Counted from the first letter of the stretch, positions 55,201-63,135 are shown. The stretch is 64,000 bases of DNA from Moritella dasanensis ArB 0140 (GCF_000276805.1 NZ_AKXQ01000014.1:1-64000); one strand, 5' to 3'. Notes: generated from the sequence alone by a model not told the origin. Program-made: numbers and translations.

Positions 55201-55401
55201 GTAAGTGACTTGGTCTTCAACTACTTGTGGCGCCTGTCCTGGATAACTGGTTTTAATGATCACCTGTACATCGGAGAGATCTGGGATCGCGTCGATCGGG
55301 GTATTTTTGACTACAAAGCTACCGTAGACAATAATAATAAAGGTCGCTAACAAGACTAGCATCCGATTGTGGATCGACCATTCAATAATGCGTTTGATCA
55401 T
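52234..55401 (-). CDS. cusA: Cu(I)/Ag(I) efflux RND pump, CusA type
   Basis: 1055 aa inner-membrane RND transporter with 12 membrane helices and two large periplasmic loops. The three Met residues that carry Cu/Ag in E. coli CusA are kept: in EGDLMYMPTTYPG (about 560), APLTMIETF (about 614) and RTDMLATGIKTPIGIKV (about 665). Helix 4 charged residues sit in GAMVDGAIVMVEN. Works with CusB and CusC as a proton-driven pump expelling copper and silver from the periplasm. The ATG overlaps the cusB stop (TAATG). Confidence 0.95.
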   Translation of the reverse strand: MIKRIIEWSIHNRMLVLLATFIIIVYGSFVVKNTPIDAIPDLSDVQVIIKTSYPGQAPQVVEDQVTYPLTTAMLSVPGAKTVRGFSFFGDSYVYVIFEDGTDMYWARSRVLEYLSQVTPNLPSTAKPALGPDATGVGWVYSYALTDTSGNHDLSELRSLQDWFLKYELQTVPGVSEVATVGGMVKQYQISVDPDKLSSYQIPLSAISNAIKQGNQEAGASVIEMAEAEYMVRANGYISSIEDLKNIPLKLSATGTPLLLGDVADIVIGPQMRRGVSELNGEGEVVGGIIVMRYSENARDIIAAVKAKLKTLQGSLPEGVEIVPTYDRSTLIDNAVENLYEKLFEEFLVVVVVCAVFLFHIRSSLVVLISLPVGILVAFIVMSWQGINANIMSLGGIAIAIGAMVDGAIVMVENVHKHMEKTPLTDENRWQVISKAASEVGPALFFSLLIITFSFVPVFALQGQEGKMFSPLAFTKTYSMAAAAGLAVTLVPILMGYFIRGKVLPEHKNPINRGLIALYRPLLTFSLKAPLLLLFVVAGLLVVGFYPVNKIGSEFIPPLDEGDLMYMPTTYPGISIGKARELLQQTNKLIKTVPEVERVWGKAGRAETATDAAPLTMIETFISLKPKDQWRDGMTSAGLREELDSLIKFPGVTNAWVMPIKTRTDMLATGIKTPIGIKVAGEKLAEIEKIGKDIEKILLNVEGTTSAYAERVAGGRYVKVDIQRAKAARYGLNIADVQAVVSTAVGGMNVTQTIEGLERYPVNVRYPQTYRDSIEQMKLLPIITPQGARIALSDVANVYVEDGAPMIKTENARPNGWIYVDIAGRDLGSYVLDAQKAVAEQLVLPAGYSITWSGQYEYMQRAKETLTVVIPATLAIIVLLLYLAFRRVGEVLLILGTLPLAMIGGIWLLYLLNYNFSIAVGVGFIALAGVAVEIGVIMLVYLNQSLDAAIAAGQLTKAKLRQAIMEGAGLRVRPVMMTVATVIIGLVPIMFGEGTGSQVMQRIAAPMIGGMASALMLTLLVLPAMFYLWKQFSLKSIMTEDDDSTAASNKKLTTDN

Positions 55402-56945
55402 TACATGTCACCTTCTACGTCATCATCAAAGTCTAACCAATCCAAAGCGTCATCACTATCAATTTCAGTATCTGAATTAGTGCTCGTTTCAGCCTCTGTT
55501 TTTTGCTGATCCATGCCGGAGTGATCCATTGTCGAGTGCTCCATAGCTGCATGGTTCATGGCCGAATGATCCATCGCCATTGCAGGTTGTTGTGGTGATT
55601 GTTGTTGCGAAGAGACTGGATCGATGCGACTAAAGTCTGCTGTTAAGCTAGATTCAGAATCTATCAGGAACTGAGCACTGGTCACGACCTTGTTCCCGGC
55701 GGCTAACCCAGTCATTACTTCAACATAACCCGCTGATTCTCGTCCTATCGTAACCCTGACAGATTGATATTGACCGTCGCCTTTGGCCAGTACTACCCGA
55801 TCAAAATTGCCAGCACGGATCACGGCTTCGCGAGGTACCTGTAAGCTGGTGGACTGAGTTTGGCTGAGTAATTTCAGCTTGGCGAACATATTAGGTTTTA
55901 ACTGTTTATCTTCATTACTAAATTTAACGCGGACTTTCAGTGTTCGAGTCGCTGCGTTTAATTCTGGATAGATGTAATCAACCTCGCCATGCCAAGTTCT
56001 GCCTGGGAAGCTATCAAGTTGCATTTCACCCTTATCGCCAACTTGTACTAAACCTGCTTGCGATTCAAATACTTCAGCTTGCAGCCAGATCTCATCTAAC
56101 TGTCCCGCTTCGATGATCTGTGCGGCTGGCGTGATGTAAGCGCCTTCACGTACGCCTAATTTGGTAATAAAACCAGACTCAGGTGCGAAGACCGTGACAT
56201 TCTGTTTGGCTTTGCGCTTGCTGCTAATCTGACGGATCTGCTCTTTGCTGATACCGAGCGCAGACAAGCGGTTTTTTGATGATGAAATTAAGGTTTTATT
56301 GCCGATACGTAATGCATTGAGCAACTCTTCTTGGGCTTTAACTAATTCAGGGGAATAAAGTGATAGTAGTTTTTGGCCCTTCGTTACTTGCTCTCCTTCT
56401 TCTTTGATGTAGAGCTTTTCTATCCAACCAGATACCCGGCTATTAATTTGCCATAGCGTATGTTGATTAAACTCGAGCAGACCCACGGTATTGATTTGTG
56501 GGATGAAGGGACGCTGGCTGACGGTTTGAGTGCGCACGCCTAAGTTGTTTTCTACGCGTGGAGAAATGGTGACTAACCCGGCATCACTTGCAGCTGCAGA
56601 TGATTCGCCGTAGACAGGGACGAGATCCATGCCCATCGGTGATTTACCGGGCTCATCGCGACGATAATTGGCATCCATCGGAGCGACCCAATACAGCGGT
56701 TCTTTCTTTGCTGACGCTGACACTGGAACATCGGGATAGACTGGCACGAGATCCATGCCCATCGGTGATTTACCGGGTTCATCACGGCGATAGTTAGCGT
56801 CCATTGGTGCTACCCAATAGAGTGGCGTTAGTTCCGCGGCTTTAGCCGTACTGTTTGCTAAGTTATCAGCTTGATAATTTGTAAACCAAACGCCTGCGGT
56901 CAACCCGAGGGCAAGAGTAATTGAACTTGCGATGATTGTTTTCAT
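55401..56945 (-). CDS. cusB: Cu/Ag efflux periplasmic adaptor, CusB type
   Basis: 514 aa membrane-fusion protein linking CusA to CusC. After the N-terminal signal/anchor (about 1-22) come two tandem heavy-metal-binding modules of about 40 residues, each reading LYWVAPMDANYRRDEPGKSP then MGMDLVPVY. Then the barrel-hairpin-lipoyl region (about 115-430), including YIKEEGEQVTKGQKLLSLYS. The C-terminal tail is rich in Met/His (MAMDHSAMNHAAMEHS) and then acidic. The duplicated modules and the tail give more metal sites than E. coli CusB has. Confidence 0.94.
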   Translation of the reverse strand: MKTIIASSITLALGLTAGVWFTNYQADNLANSTAKAAELTPLYWVAPMDANYRRDEPGKSPMGMDLVPVYPDVPVSASAKKEPLYWVAPMDANYRRDEPGKSPMGMDLVPVYGESSAAASDAGLVTISPRVENNLGVRTQTVSQRPFIPQINTVGLLEFNQHTLWQINSRVSGWIEKLYIKEEGEQVTKGQKLLSLYSPELVKAQEELLNALRIGNKTLISSSKNRLSALGISKEQIRQISSKRKAKQNVTVFAPESGFITKLGVREGAYITPAAQIIEAGQLDEIWLQAEVFESQAGLVQVGDKGEMQLDSFPGRTWHGEVDYIYPELNAATRTLKVRVKFSNEDKQLKPNMFAKLKLLSQTQSTSLQVPREAVIRAGNFDRVVLAKGDGQYQSVRVTIGRESAGYVEVMTGLAAGNKVVTSAQFLIDSESSLTADFSRIDPVSSQQQSPQQPAMAMDHSAMNHAAMEHSTMDHSGMDQQKTEAETSTNSDTEIDSDDALDWLDFDDDVEGDM

Positions 56946-56953
56946 GTCGACCT

Positions 56954-58210
56954 CTATAATGCTTGAAAATAACGAATGCGCGCTAATGTTTTTAGACCCT
57001 GGAAATGCAACTGATGATATTCAAGCTCTAGGGCCTGCTCATCCATAAACGCCTTAATTACCTGTTCAAAGCTATTGGTATTGAGCTGATAACCTTGTAA
57101 AGATGCTTCGGTATTACGTTTAGCATGAGGAAGTAGGGTGTCTTGATAGCGTTGTAATCGAGATTCCGTATTCAGGAAATTAGCGATAGCACCGTTTAAA
57201 ATGCCATTGAATTTAATCAACAACAGATCTTTCTCGGCTTTTTTAATGCCCTTGCCCTGTGTGGCAGCGATGACAACCTGATCTTGGCGATTACCGGTAA
57301 ACAAGGGGATATTCATGGTGACAGAACCACTGAGTAAATCACTGCGCGCGGATCCTGTTGTCATGTCTAATGCTTCTCGGTGGCCGTAACCCACATCGAC
57401 TTTAAAGGATGGTTTATAGGATTCATTGGCTATTTCGATGGTGTTTTCAGCTACATCAATTGCTTGCTGTGCGGCGAGTACTTGGGGATGGTTTGCGAGC
57501 AATTTATAATGCACAACTTGACCTTGCTTGGCATAATCACGGCTTGCTTGCCACTCTGGAATTTGTGGATCAAGTTGGCCGAAAGCTTGTGAACCAATCC
57601 AAGAAAGCAACTGACCACGTAATGCTTGTTCTTGTTGGGCAAAGGCTGCAATTCTATCGTCGAATTTAGCTAATTCGAGTTCGGCATTAATAAGGTCTTG
57701 ATTTTGCTTGTAACCAAGCTCAAATTGACGGTAGAGGTTATCTACATTCAACTTAAATAAGGCTTGGTTTTTTTGCAAAATTTCTTGAGCAAGTTTGGTA
57801 AAGCGAATATCAAACCAAAGTTCTCTGATCTTTAGTTTTAGCTCTGCTTGACGGTTAGCTGACAGCTGTACGCTTTGCAGTGCTTGCAGGTTGAAATTGT
57901 TGGCGTTTAACGCGAGTGTATCGCCGCGAGAAAATTGTTGTGACATACCAATACTAAACTGCGTCATGGGATCGTCAGTTAACGAGAAGCTGTCTATTGG
58001 TACATTCGCTAAACCGAGTTTTATCATCGGATCAGTCAGTTGTGATGAACTGATCGCTTGCGCTTTAAAACGGGTCTGCTGAGCAGTGTAGATCTGGGCT
58101 GTTGGATCGCTTTGCAGGGCGAAGTTTTCCGCTGCAGATAGCGTTAACAGCTGAGCATTAACATTAAATGTAAATAACGTTAATAGCCCAAAATAAATTT
58201 TGGATGGCAT
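56954..58210 (-). CDS. cusC: Outer-membrane efflux channel, CusC/TolC type
   Basis: 418 aa. Signal peptide (about 1-19, NVNA-QL). Two repeats of the outer-membrane efflux protein domain with long alpha-hairpins, including DPMTQFSIGMSQQFSRGD, ELGYKQNQDLINAELELAKF and the second-repeat counterpart SGSVTMNIPLFTGNRQDQV. It lacks an obvious lipobox Cys, unlike E. coli CusC. Forms the trimeric exit duct for the CusBA pump. It is 8 bp upstream of cusB. Confidence 0.9.
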   Translation of the reverse strand: MPSKIYFGLLTLFTFNVNAQLLTLSAAENFALQSDPTAQIYTAQQTRFKAQAISSSQLTDPMIKLGLANVPIDSFSLTDDPMTQFSIGMSQQFSRGDTLALNANNFNLQALQSVQLSANRQAELKLKIRELWFDIRFTKLAQEILQKNQALFKLNVDNLYRQFELGYKQNQDLINAELELAKFDDRIAAFAQQEQALRGQLLSWIGSQAFGQLDPQIPEWQASRDYAKQGQVVHYKLLANHPQVLAAQQAIDVAENTIEIANESYKPSFKVDVGYGHREALDMTTGSARSDLLSGSVTMNIPLFTGNRQDQVVIAATQGKGIKKAEKDLLLIKFNGILNGAIANFLNTESRLQRYQDTLLPHAKRNTEASLQGYQLNTNSFEQVIKAFMDEQALELEYHQLHFQGLKTLARIRYFQAL

Positions 58211-58248
58211 TTTTATTCCTTATTAATTGATTTTTAAAATAATTAAAA

Positions 58249-58644
58249 TCAACCAATAAGAGGGGGACGATATAAGCTTTCTGGATGTTGTTCAGGGAGA
58301 GGGGCAGGGAAATACAATACAGTCGTTGTTTGATCTTGACTGGCAACGATTAATAGATTCGTGCTGATAAAAGGCAGTGAACTGGCGGTGCTACAATCAC
58401 CATAATTGCACATGTCACAATTACTTTCGCTCATCGCGGTAAGATGATTGCTGGTTGACGTATCATCCATGTGACAAAGATTGTCTGTGTTCTCGTCTAA
58501 ATTGCCTTGCATCATTCCCGGCATCATTTGCATGTCACACGGAATATTTGCAGACATAACGTGGCTGTTCATTGCCTGAAGAGGTAATGAAAATGAGTTT
58601 ATTAATAATAATAAAACCAAAGCCAAAGCGCGCATGAAAGACAT
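58249..58644 (-). CDS. Secreted Cys/Met/His-rich protein leading the cus operon
   Basis: 131 aa. N-terminal signal (about 1-24, LPLQA-MN), then a probably disordered mature part with possible metal ligands: CDMQMMPGMMQG, NLCHMDD, SNCDMCNYGDC. It ends PESLYRPPLIG. No family is claimed. Its C-terminal LYRPP ending is shared with the divergent 58802 gene. As first gene behind a MerR-type promoter and 38 bp before cusC, a role in copper/silver binding or sensing in the periplasm is inferred. Confidence 0.75.
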   Translation of the reverse strand: MSFMRALALVLLLLINSFSLPLQAMNSHVMSANIPCDMQMMPGMMQGNLDENTDNLCHMDDTSTSNHLTAMSESNCDMCNYGDCSTASSLPFISTNLLIVASQDQTTTVLYFPAPLPEQHPESLYRPPLIG

Positions 58645-58664
58645 CTTTTAATGAAAGTACATGT

Positions 58665-58695
58665 AATTTAAGCATTACCCCTATGGTAAGGTCAA
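58665..58695 (-). promoter_or_regulatory. MerR-family-type promoter of the cus operon
   Basis: On the minus strand: TTGACC (58690-58695), a 19-bp spacer, TAAATT (58665-58670). The over-long spacer contains the dyad TTACC-N5-GGTAA (58675-58689). A 19-bp spacer with a central dyad is the hallmark of promoters twisted into activity by MerR/CueR-type regulators. No such regulator gene is in this window. Confidence 0.75.
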
Positions 58696-58743
58696 GAAGG
58701 TAAGGGCAAATTTTTGTGGCGTTGTTTATTTATACACCGCATA

Positions 58744-58772
58744 TTGACAATATAGCAGGTCTTATAGATAAT
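58744..58772 (+). promoter_or_regulatory. Promoter of the divergent secreted-protein gene
   Basis: TTGACA (58744-58749), 17-bp spacer, GATAAT (58767-58772), about 30 nt before the ATG at 58802. Confidence 0.65.
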
Positions 58773-58801
58773 TCGTCGTAATTAAGTAAGAAGAGTTTGT
58801 G

Positions 58802-59170
58802 ATGCTAATCCCAAGGCGTGTAATTAAGGTGATCTGTCTGTTGCTAGTGAGTATTGTACTCTCGAGCCAGCTTGCCTATGCGCCACTTTCTGCCCATGAA
58901 CGGTCAAATAACATTGCAGCCATCGATAATGCGATGCATTGTGATGCCGGGCAGATGATGGCTAACAACGCAAAAGATAACTGCTGTGATTCTTTGGAAA
59001 GTCATATTGAAAATAAATGTTGTTTCTCCAGTGCGACCACAAGTTATGCCATTATTTCATTATCCTCTTTGAATGCACGTCAGCCTTACACACTAAGCCT
59101 GATTAATCGTGATCCATCTAAAGCTAGTTTTACCATCCCTGCTCTCTTGTATCGACCTCCCATCGCTTAA
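58802..59170 (+). CDS. Secreted Cys-rich protein divergent from the cus operon
   Basis: 122 aa from ATG 58802 (GAAGAG upstream; the GTG at 58799 is in frame but poorly placed). Signal peptide (about 1-26, SQLAYA). The mature part has NAMHCDAGQMM, DNCCDSLE and ENKCCFSS, and ends PALLYRPPIA. It resembles the 58249 product in overall plan (signal, metal-ligand-like residues, LYRPP tail). Probably a second periplasmic metal-binding protein. Followed by the DUF411 gene on the same strand. Confidence 0.7.
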   Translation: MLIPRRVIKVICLLLVSIVLSSQLAYAPLSAHERSNNIAAIDNAMHCDAGQMMANNAKDNCCDSLESHIENKCCFSSATTSYAIISLSSLNARQPYTLSLINRDPSKASFTIPALLYRPPIA

Positions 59171-59374
59171 TATTCCTTGTACTACACCACACATACGTTT
59201 GTTGCTTAATCTATGCCTTTCGATATAAATAGCAATATTGATATCGAAATAGATGAGGGAACATAGATTAAAAATGTGCAATCGATGTCAAAAATAGACC
59301 GATTAAACTAATCTATAAACAAAGTGTGCTGGCTATCCAAATTAAGTAATACTTCGAAATTTAAGGAATTTAAG

Positions 59375-59815
59375 ATGAAAACGATTATCCAATTGATTGC
59401 CATATTATCACTCACATTTAGTGCAGTTGCATTCGCCAAACCGACGATTGAATTATACAAGTCACCGTCATGTGGTTGCTGTGTAGCATGGGCAGATATC
59501 ATGGAAGAAAAAGGCTATAAAGTGAATGTGCATCATCAACGTGATTGGTCAGCGGTGCAGAAGAAGTTCGGCATGCCGAGTAATTTACAGTCTTGCCACA
59601 CGGCTGTTGTTGACGGTTATATGATTGAAGGGCATGTGCCAGAAAAGGACGTAGCACGTTTACTTAGCGAACGACCGAGTGATATTACCGGTCTTTCTGC
59701 TCCAGGTATGCCGCAGCATTCCCCTGGTATGGCTGCACCAGGCCAGGACTATAAAGACTTTAACGTTGTTGCGTTTGATAAAAATGGCAACTTGAGCTTA
59801 TATAAAAAGTACTAA
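59375..59815 (+). CDS. DUF411 (CopG-like) periplasmic metal-binding protein
   Basis: 146 aa from ATG 59375, chosen because AAGGA lies 8 nt upstream and a signal peptide (about 1-21, VAFA-KP) follows. The mature protein has the DUF411 core: YKSPSCGCCVAWADIMEEKG, SCHTAVVDGYMIEGHVP and GLSAPGMPQHSPGM. Proteins of this kind sit in copper and silver resistance clusters. The CGCC and MPxxSPGM motifs are probable ligands. Confidence 0.88.
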   Translation: MKTIIQLIAILSLTFSAVAFAKPTIELYKSPSCGCCVAWADIMEEKGYKVNVHHQRDWSAVQKKFGMPSNLQSCHTAVVDGYMIEGHVPEKDVARLLSERPSDITGLSAPGMPQHSPGMAAPGQDYKDFNVVAFDKNGNLSLYKKY

Positions 59816-59821
59816 GATAAT

Positions 59822-59856
59822 AAGTCGATAGGGTAGAAGTGCTGGCCTATCGACTT
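59822..59856. terminator. Terminator between convergent genes
   Basis: AAGTCGATAGG (59822-59832) and CCTATCGACTT (59846-59856), perfect arms, 13-nt loop. Serves the DUF411 gene and possibly the convergent 59898 gene. Confidence 0.75.
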
Positions 59857-59897
59857 CAAGAAAAGTAAACCCGTTTATCTAAGTAATAATGGCTTAT

Positions 59898-60806
59898 TTA
59901 CTGTGCCACTTCTTGGTAAACTTTTAAGTCAGTGTGCAATTCATCTTTCAGCGCACTGAGTTTGAGTGTGCGTATTTTTTTGAATTGATAGACAAACACA
60001 CCAATGTTAAAGAGAATGCTGATAATACTGATCGTCCACATCGCCGCTGGATTATCTGATGATTTAACCGCAAACATCGTGGTATCAACAAATGCAGGAA
60101 ACGTCATCACAAACATCATCCAGAAACCCAATGTGTGGGCTCGATGTTGTAACCAAGCGCCTTTTTTGATGAAGAAGGCTGGGATCGTACAAGACAGTAA
60201 TAAGCATAAACCGGCGTAGAATGAATGGTCTGGTACACAGTTATAAACGTAAGCGAAGTTCCAAAGATCATAAGCGATGATCCAGAACCAAAGCATATCT
60301 GGCCACACCATATCTTGGTATTTGTCTTTACTAATATAAATGCCCACCCAACCACAAATTGTCACGATATTCAAAATACCGGCGATGGCATTCAGGTAAT
60401 TCCATTGGCCACCAATGATCTCCATGCCATCATGCATACCATTGAAACCAGCCGTTTGGAATTCACGCATAACCGCTTCAAAAATATTAAAACCTAAGAT
60501 GAAGGCAGGGAAAAATAGCAGGTATTTATTCTTTGCAGCGCCTTTAATGTAACGTAACGCCATAAAGCCAAGGCAACCCGCTAATGCAGAATACGCTTTA
60601 ACCCATGCAAACCAACTGCCTACCGTTGTGCCTTTGGCAGCTGTTGTTGGCCATACAAAGAGGGTTAACAGTATTGGTAACACTAAGAAACAAAATCCCG
60701 CCGCCCATTTACTACGTCTTGAAATTTCATTGAGCAGAATTAATGCCAGCGTTACCGTTATCCCTGCTACGACACTATACCAAGGGATTGATTCGAAAAA
60801 AAACAT
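59898..60806 (-). CDS. Multi-pass membrane protein (possibly DUF5692 family)
   Basis: 302 aa with about eight to nine membrane helices and many Trp/Phe/Tyr residues, e.g. NAIAGILNIVTICGWVGIYI and WFWIIAYDLWNFAYVYNC. The start ATG 60806 is preferred over ATG 60812 because AGGA is 7 nt upstream of it but only 1-2 nt from the other. I recall similar proteins annotated as DUF5692; no function is established. Transcription starts from a promoter embraced by two TetR-type operators, so it is very probably repressed by the divergent TetR protein. That arrangement usually serves transport or detoxification of a ligand sensed by the regulator. Confidence 0.75.
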   Translation of the reverse strand: MFFFESIPWYSVVAGITVTLALILLNEISRRSKWAAGFCFLVLPILLTLFVWPTTAAKGTTVGSWFAWVKAYSALAGCLGFMALRYIKGAAKNKYLLFFPAFILGFNIFEAVMREFQTAGFNGMHDGMEIIGGQWNYLNAIAGILNIVTICGWVGIYISKDKYQDMVWPDMLWFWIIAYDLWNFAYVYNCVPDHSFYAGLCLLLSCTIPAFFIKKGAWLQHRAHTLGFWMMFVMTFPAFVDTTMFAVKSSDNPAAMWTISIISILFNIGVFVYQFKKIRTLKLSALKDELHTDLKVYQEVAQ

Positions 60807-60902
60807 ACACATTTCCTTTGTTTACCTGAATATAACATGCATCAATTAATGCAAATGAGGGAGCCTACACTGCGGTATTTGTAATCAATTATTCACCTTT
60901 AC

Positions 60903-60926
60903 AAAACGTGAGCTGGACTCATGTTT
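60903..60926. promoter_or_regulatory. TetR-type operator 1
   Basis: Dyad AAAACGTGAG-N5-CTCATGTTT. It abuts the -10 box and covers the expected start point of the minus-strand promoter. Confidence 0.7.
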
Positions 60927-60954
60927 ATACTACCCCTTTAGTGATGCCTGTCAA
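60927..60954 (-). promoter_or_regulatory. Promoter of the 59898 membrane-protein gene
   Basis: On the minus strand: TTGACA (60949-60954), 16-bp spacer, TAGTAT (60927-60932). Operator 2 overlaps the -35 box and operator 1 the region just past the -10 box. Confidence 0.75.
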
Positions 60955-60977
60955 AACGTAAGGCGGCCTCATGTTTT
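60953..60977. promoter_or_regulatory. TetR-type operator 2
   Basis: Dyad AAAACGTAAG-N5-CTCATGTTTT, nearly the same as operator 1. Its centre is about 50 bp away, close to five helical turns, so two repressor dimers could lie on the same face. Confidence 0.7.
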
Positions 60978-61097
60978 GATTTGTGGTTAATATCACGTAA
61001 TTACTTGGATCCAGTAACAAGTTAAGCCCTTTAAAATGCGGAGATGGATCTAAAGGATCGATGTGTTATTATTTCCCATTAATATATTTGCAAGCAC

Positions 61098-61736
61098 ATG
61101 GGTTCAGCACTGATGGATTTAAAACAAGCAACAAATCGTCGAAAGCCAAGTCAGAATCGTAGTAAGGAACGTGTTGCGGTTATTTTAGAAGCTGTGAAGG
61201 CGTTGATCGAAGAAAAGGGGATTGCGAACCTAAAAATTTCAGAAATCGCGAAACGGGCAAACAGCTCTGAAGGCTCTATTTATCAATATTTTTCAGATAA
61301 AGAAACAATCATCCTCTCTTTAGCTGAACACTTTATGAAAAAGATACATGTTATTGTTGATAAACATATTGATAAGTTAGATAGCTTAGATGACCTCGAT
61401 ATGGTCATGAGCTGTAATTTTGACGATATTTATGCATTACATAAAAATGAGTCTGCACTGCGCCAGATTTGGTTTGAATCTGTCGATATCAAATTAATCC
61501 ATCTGGCGACAGTCGATAGTGAGATGAAAGCCGATAGGATCTACCAAAGCGTACTTAAATTTGCCACGCCTAAAGATCCCGTACAATTGAAACAATTTAT
61601 CCTGCTAATGAGTATTCAATTTAGCTCCGTGATCCGCTTATGTTTTTCCAGTAATGTCGGCACACCCGAACAGCTCAAAAAAATATATGTCGACACCGTG
61701 GTTGGCAGTATTACCAAGTACATTGATTTGAATTAA
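61098..61736 (+). CDS. TetR-family transcriptional regulator
   Basis: 212 aa. DNA-binding domain at about 20-70: IEEKGIANLKISEIAKRANS then SEGSIYQYFSDKETI, the classical TetR helix-turn-helix. The C-terminal ligand-binding, dimerising part has no recognisable class. Divergent from the membrane-protein gene, with paired operators between them. No good ribosome site precedes either ATG 61098 or ATG 61113; the first is used. Confidence 0.9.
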   Translation: MGSALMDLKQATNRRKPSQNRSKERVAVILEAVKALIEEKGIANLKISEIAKRANSSEGSIYQYFSDKETIILSLAEHFMKKIHVIVDKHIDKLDSLDDLDMVMSCNFDDIYALHKNESALRQIWFESVDIKLIHLATVDSEMKADRIYQSVLKFATPKDPVQLKQFILLMSIQFSSVIRLCFSSNVGTPEQLKKIYVDTVVGSITKYIDLN

Positions 61737-61781
61737 CGATTGGTTGACCTGAATTAACGCTAGATAGCGCACGGTTCGATA

Positions 61782-62411
61782 CTACTCATTAAAACAGATC
61801 ACTCTATCGCAAACGGCATTGAGCAGATCATCATCATGAGAAATGACCAGTAGACCGAGTTGCCGTTGGCCAACTTCCTCGCACAATGCCAGCCAAATAT
61901 CTCGCTGAGTTAATGGATCTAGCTGCGCAGTGATCTCATCACACAGTAAATACTTAGTGGTAGGAGCTAATGCTCTGACCAAATTGAGTCTTTGTAATTC
62001 GCCTCCAGAAAGTTCGCTCGGAAAGCGCTTTAGCCAACTGGGATCAATTTTATAGCGTGCTAATTGCTTAGTATCAATAGGATGGCTTTCAGTTAATGAT
62101 CGCTCTAATGACCAGCGGGGATTAAAGGCAAATTCAGGCTGTTGGCAGATCCACTGCACACTGTTTGGGTTATGTTTCGTTATTATAGGTTCTATTGCAG
62201 GTTCTAATGTCGCTATTCTTAGTTTAGATGGTGACTGTGATAGCGAGCCTGAATGCAAAGGGTGCATACCCGCAAGTACCATTGCTAGCGTTGATTTTCC
62301 ACAACCGCTAGGGCCTGTTAGACCGAGTATTTCACCACTATGTAATATTAATTTAGGTAACGTAATTAATTGCTTGTCTCTTTTGGCTGTGCCATTAACT
62401 AGCTTTAGCAT
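61782..62411 (-). CDS. Peptide/nickel-type ABC transporter ATP-binding protein (NikE/DppF-like)
   Basis: 209 aa from ATG 62411, which has GGAG 6 nt upstream; the open frame reaches further up but that overlaps the previous gene out of frame. Walker A GPSGCGKST, signature LSGGELQRLN, Walker B YLLCDEIT, switch His in VISHDD. Shorter than typical DppF/OppF (about 330 aa), lacking the C-terminal oligopeptide-binding extension, as in NikE-like subunits. It overlaps the partner ATPase gene by 17 nt. Confidence 0.88.
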   Translation of the reverse strand: MLKLVNGTAKRDKQLITLPKLILHSGEILGLTGPSGCGKSTLAMVLAGMHPLHSGSLSQSPSKLRIATLEPAIEPIITKHNPNSVQWICQQPEFAFNPRWSLERSLTESHPIDTKQLARYKIDPSWLKRFPSELSGGELQRLNLVRALAPTTKYLLCDEITAQLDPLTQRDIWLALCEEVGQRQLGLLVISHDDDLLNAVCDRVICFNE

Positions 62412-63135
62412 TACAGCTCCTTGTCCAGTTCGCAGGACTCGCATCCCAGAGTGCTTGAGTATAGGCATTGGCGATACCCAGTCTAATCGCTGTGGGGGTG
62501 GTATTGTCGACGATATGACCATCCTTTAGCACCAGTATTCGATGTGCGACTTGCGTAATGCCTGGCAAATCATGGCTGATGATCATGACGCCTTTTGCTG
62601 GATGTATTTTGTCTGGCTGACATAACGCGGCCAGTTCACTAAAAACTTTGTTGGAACGGCTTAATTCAAGTCCACAAGTCGGCTCGTCGGCAATGATAAA
62701 ATCGGTATTTTGTATTAACGCCATTGCCGTGAGCACGCGTTTAGCCATACCTCCTGAGAGTTGGCTAGGGTAAAGGGTTAATATACTGTCATCTAAACCG
62801 ACCTTTTGTAACGTAGCGGTTAGCTCTGCTGGTGTATTCTGAGATGCATTTGCTTGCTGGATCAATTGTGCACCGACACGTGTACTTGGGTTTAGCGCAG
62901 TTGCCGCTTGCGCAACAATGGCAATACTGTTTTTGTTAGCTGATTTAAATTTAACCGTGCCCTGTAGGTTAAATCCCTGAGGACATGCTCCCAGCAATGC
63001 ATTTGCAAGAATACTTTTACCACTGCCACTGGCGCCTATTATCGCCAAGCATTCACCGCGTTTAACAGTGAAACTGGCATTTTTTAGCAGCTTGTGGTGA
63101 TTATTTTCAATGGTGAGTTGCTCAACGATTAACAT
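62395..63135 (-). CDS. Peptide/nickel-type ABC transporter ATP-binding protein (NikD/DppD-like)
   Basis: 246 aa from ATG 63135, which overlaps the permease stop by 7 nt; the start matches the family (MLIVEQLTIENNHHKLLKNAS). Walker A GASGSGKS, Q-loop in AIVAQAATALNP, signature QLSGGMAKRVL, Walker B FIIADEPTCGLE, switch His in IISHDL. Also short, without the C-terminal domain of oligopeptide importers. It pairs with the 61782 ATPase to power the importer. Confidence 0.88.
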   Translation of the reverse strand: MLIVEQLTIENNHHKLLKNASFTVKRGECLAIIGASGSGKSILANALLGACPQGFNLQGTVKFKSANKNSIAIVAQAATALNPSTRVGAQLIQQANASQNTPAELTATLQKVGLDDSILTLYPSQLSGGMAKRVLTAMALIQNTDFIIADEPTCGLELSRSNKVFSELAALCQPDKIHPAKGVMIISHDLPGITQVAHRILVLKDGHIVDNTTPTAIRLGIANAYTQALWDASPANWTRSCNAKAS

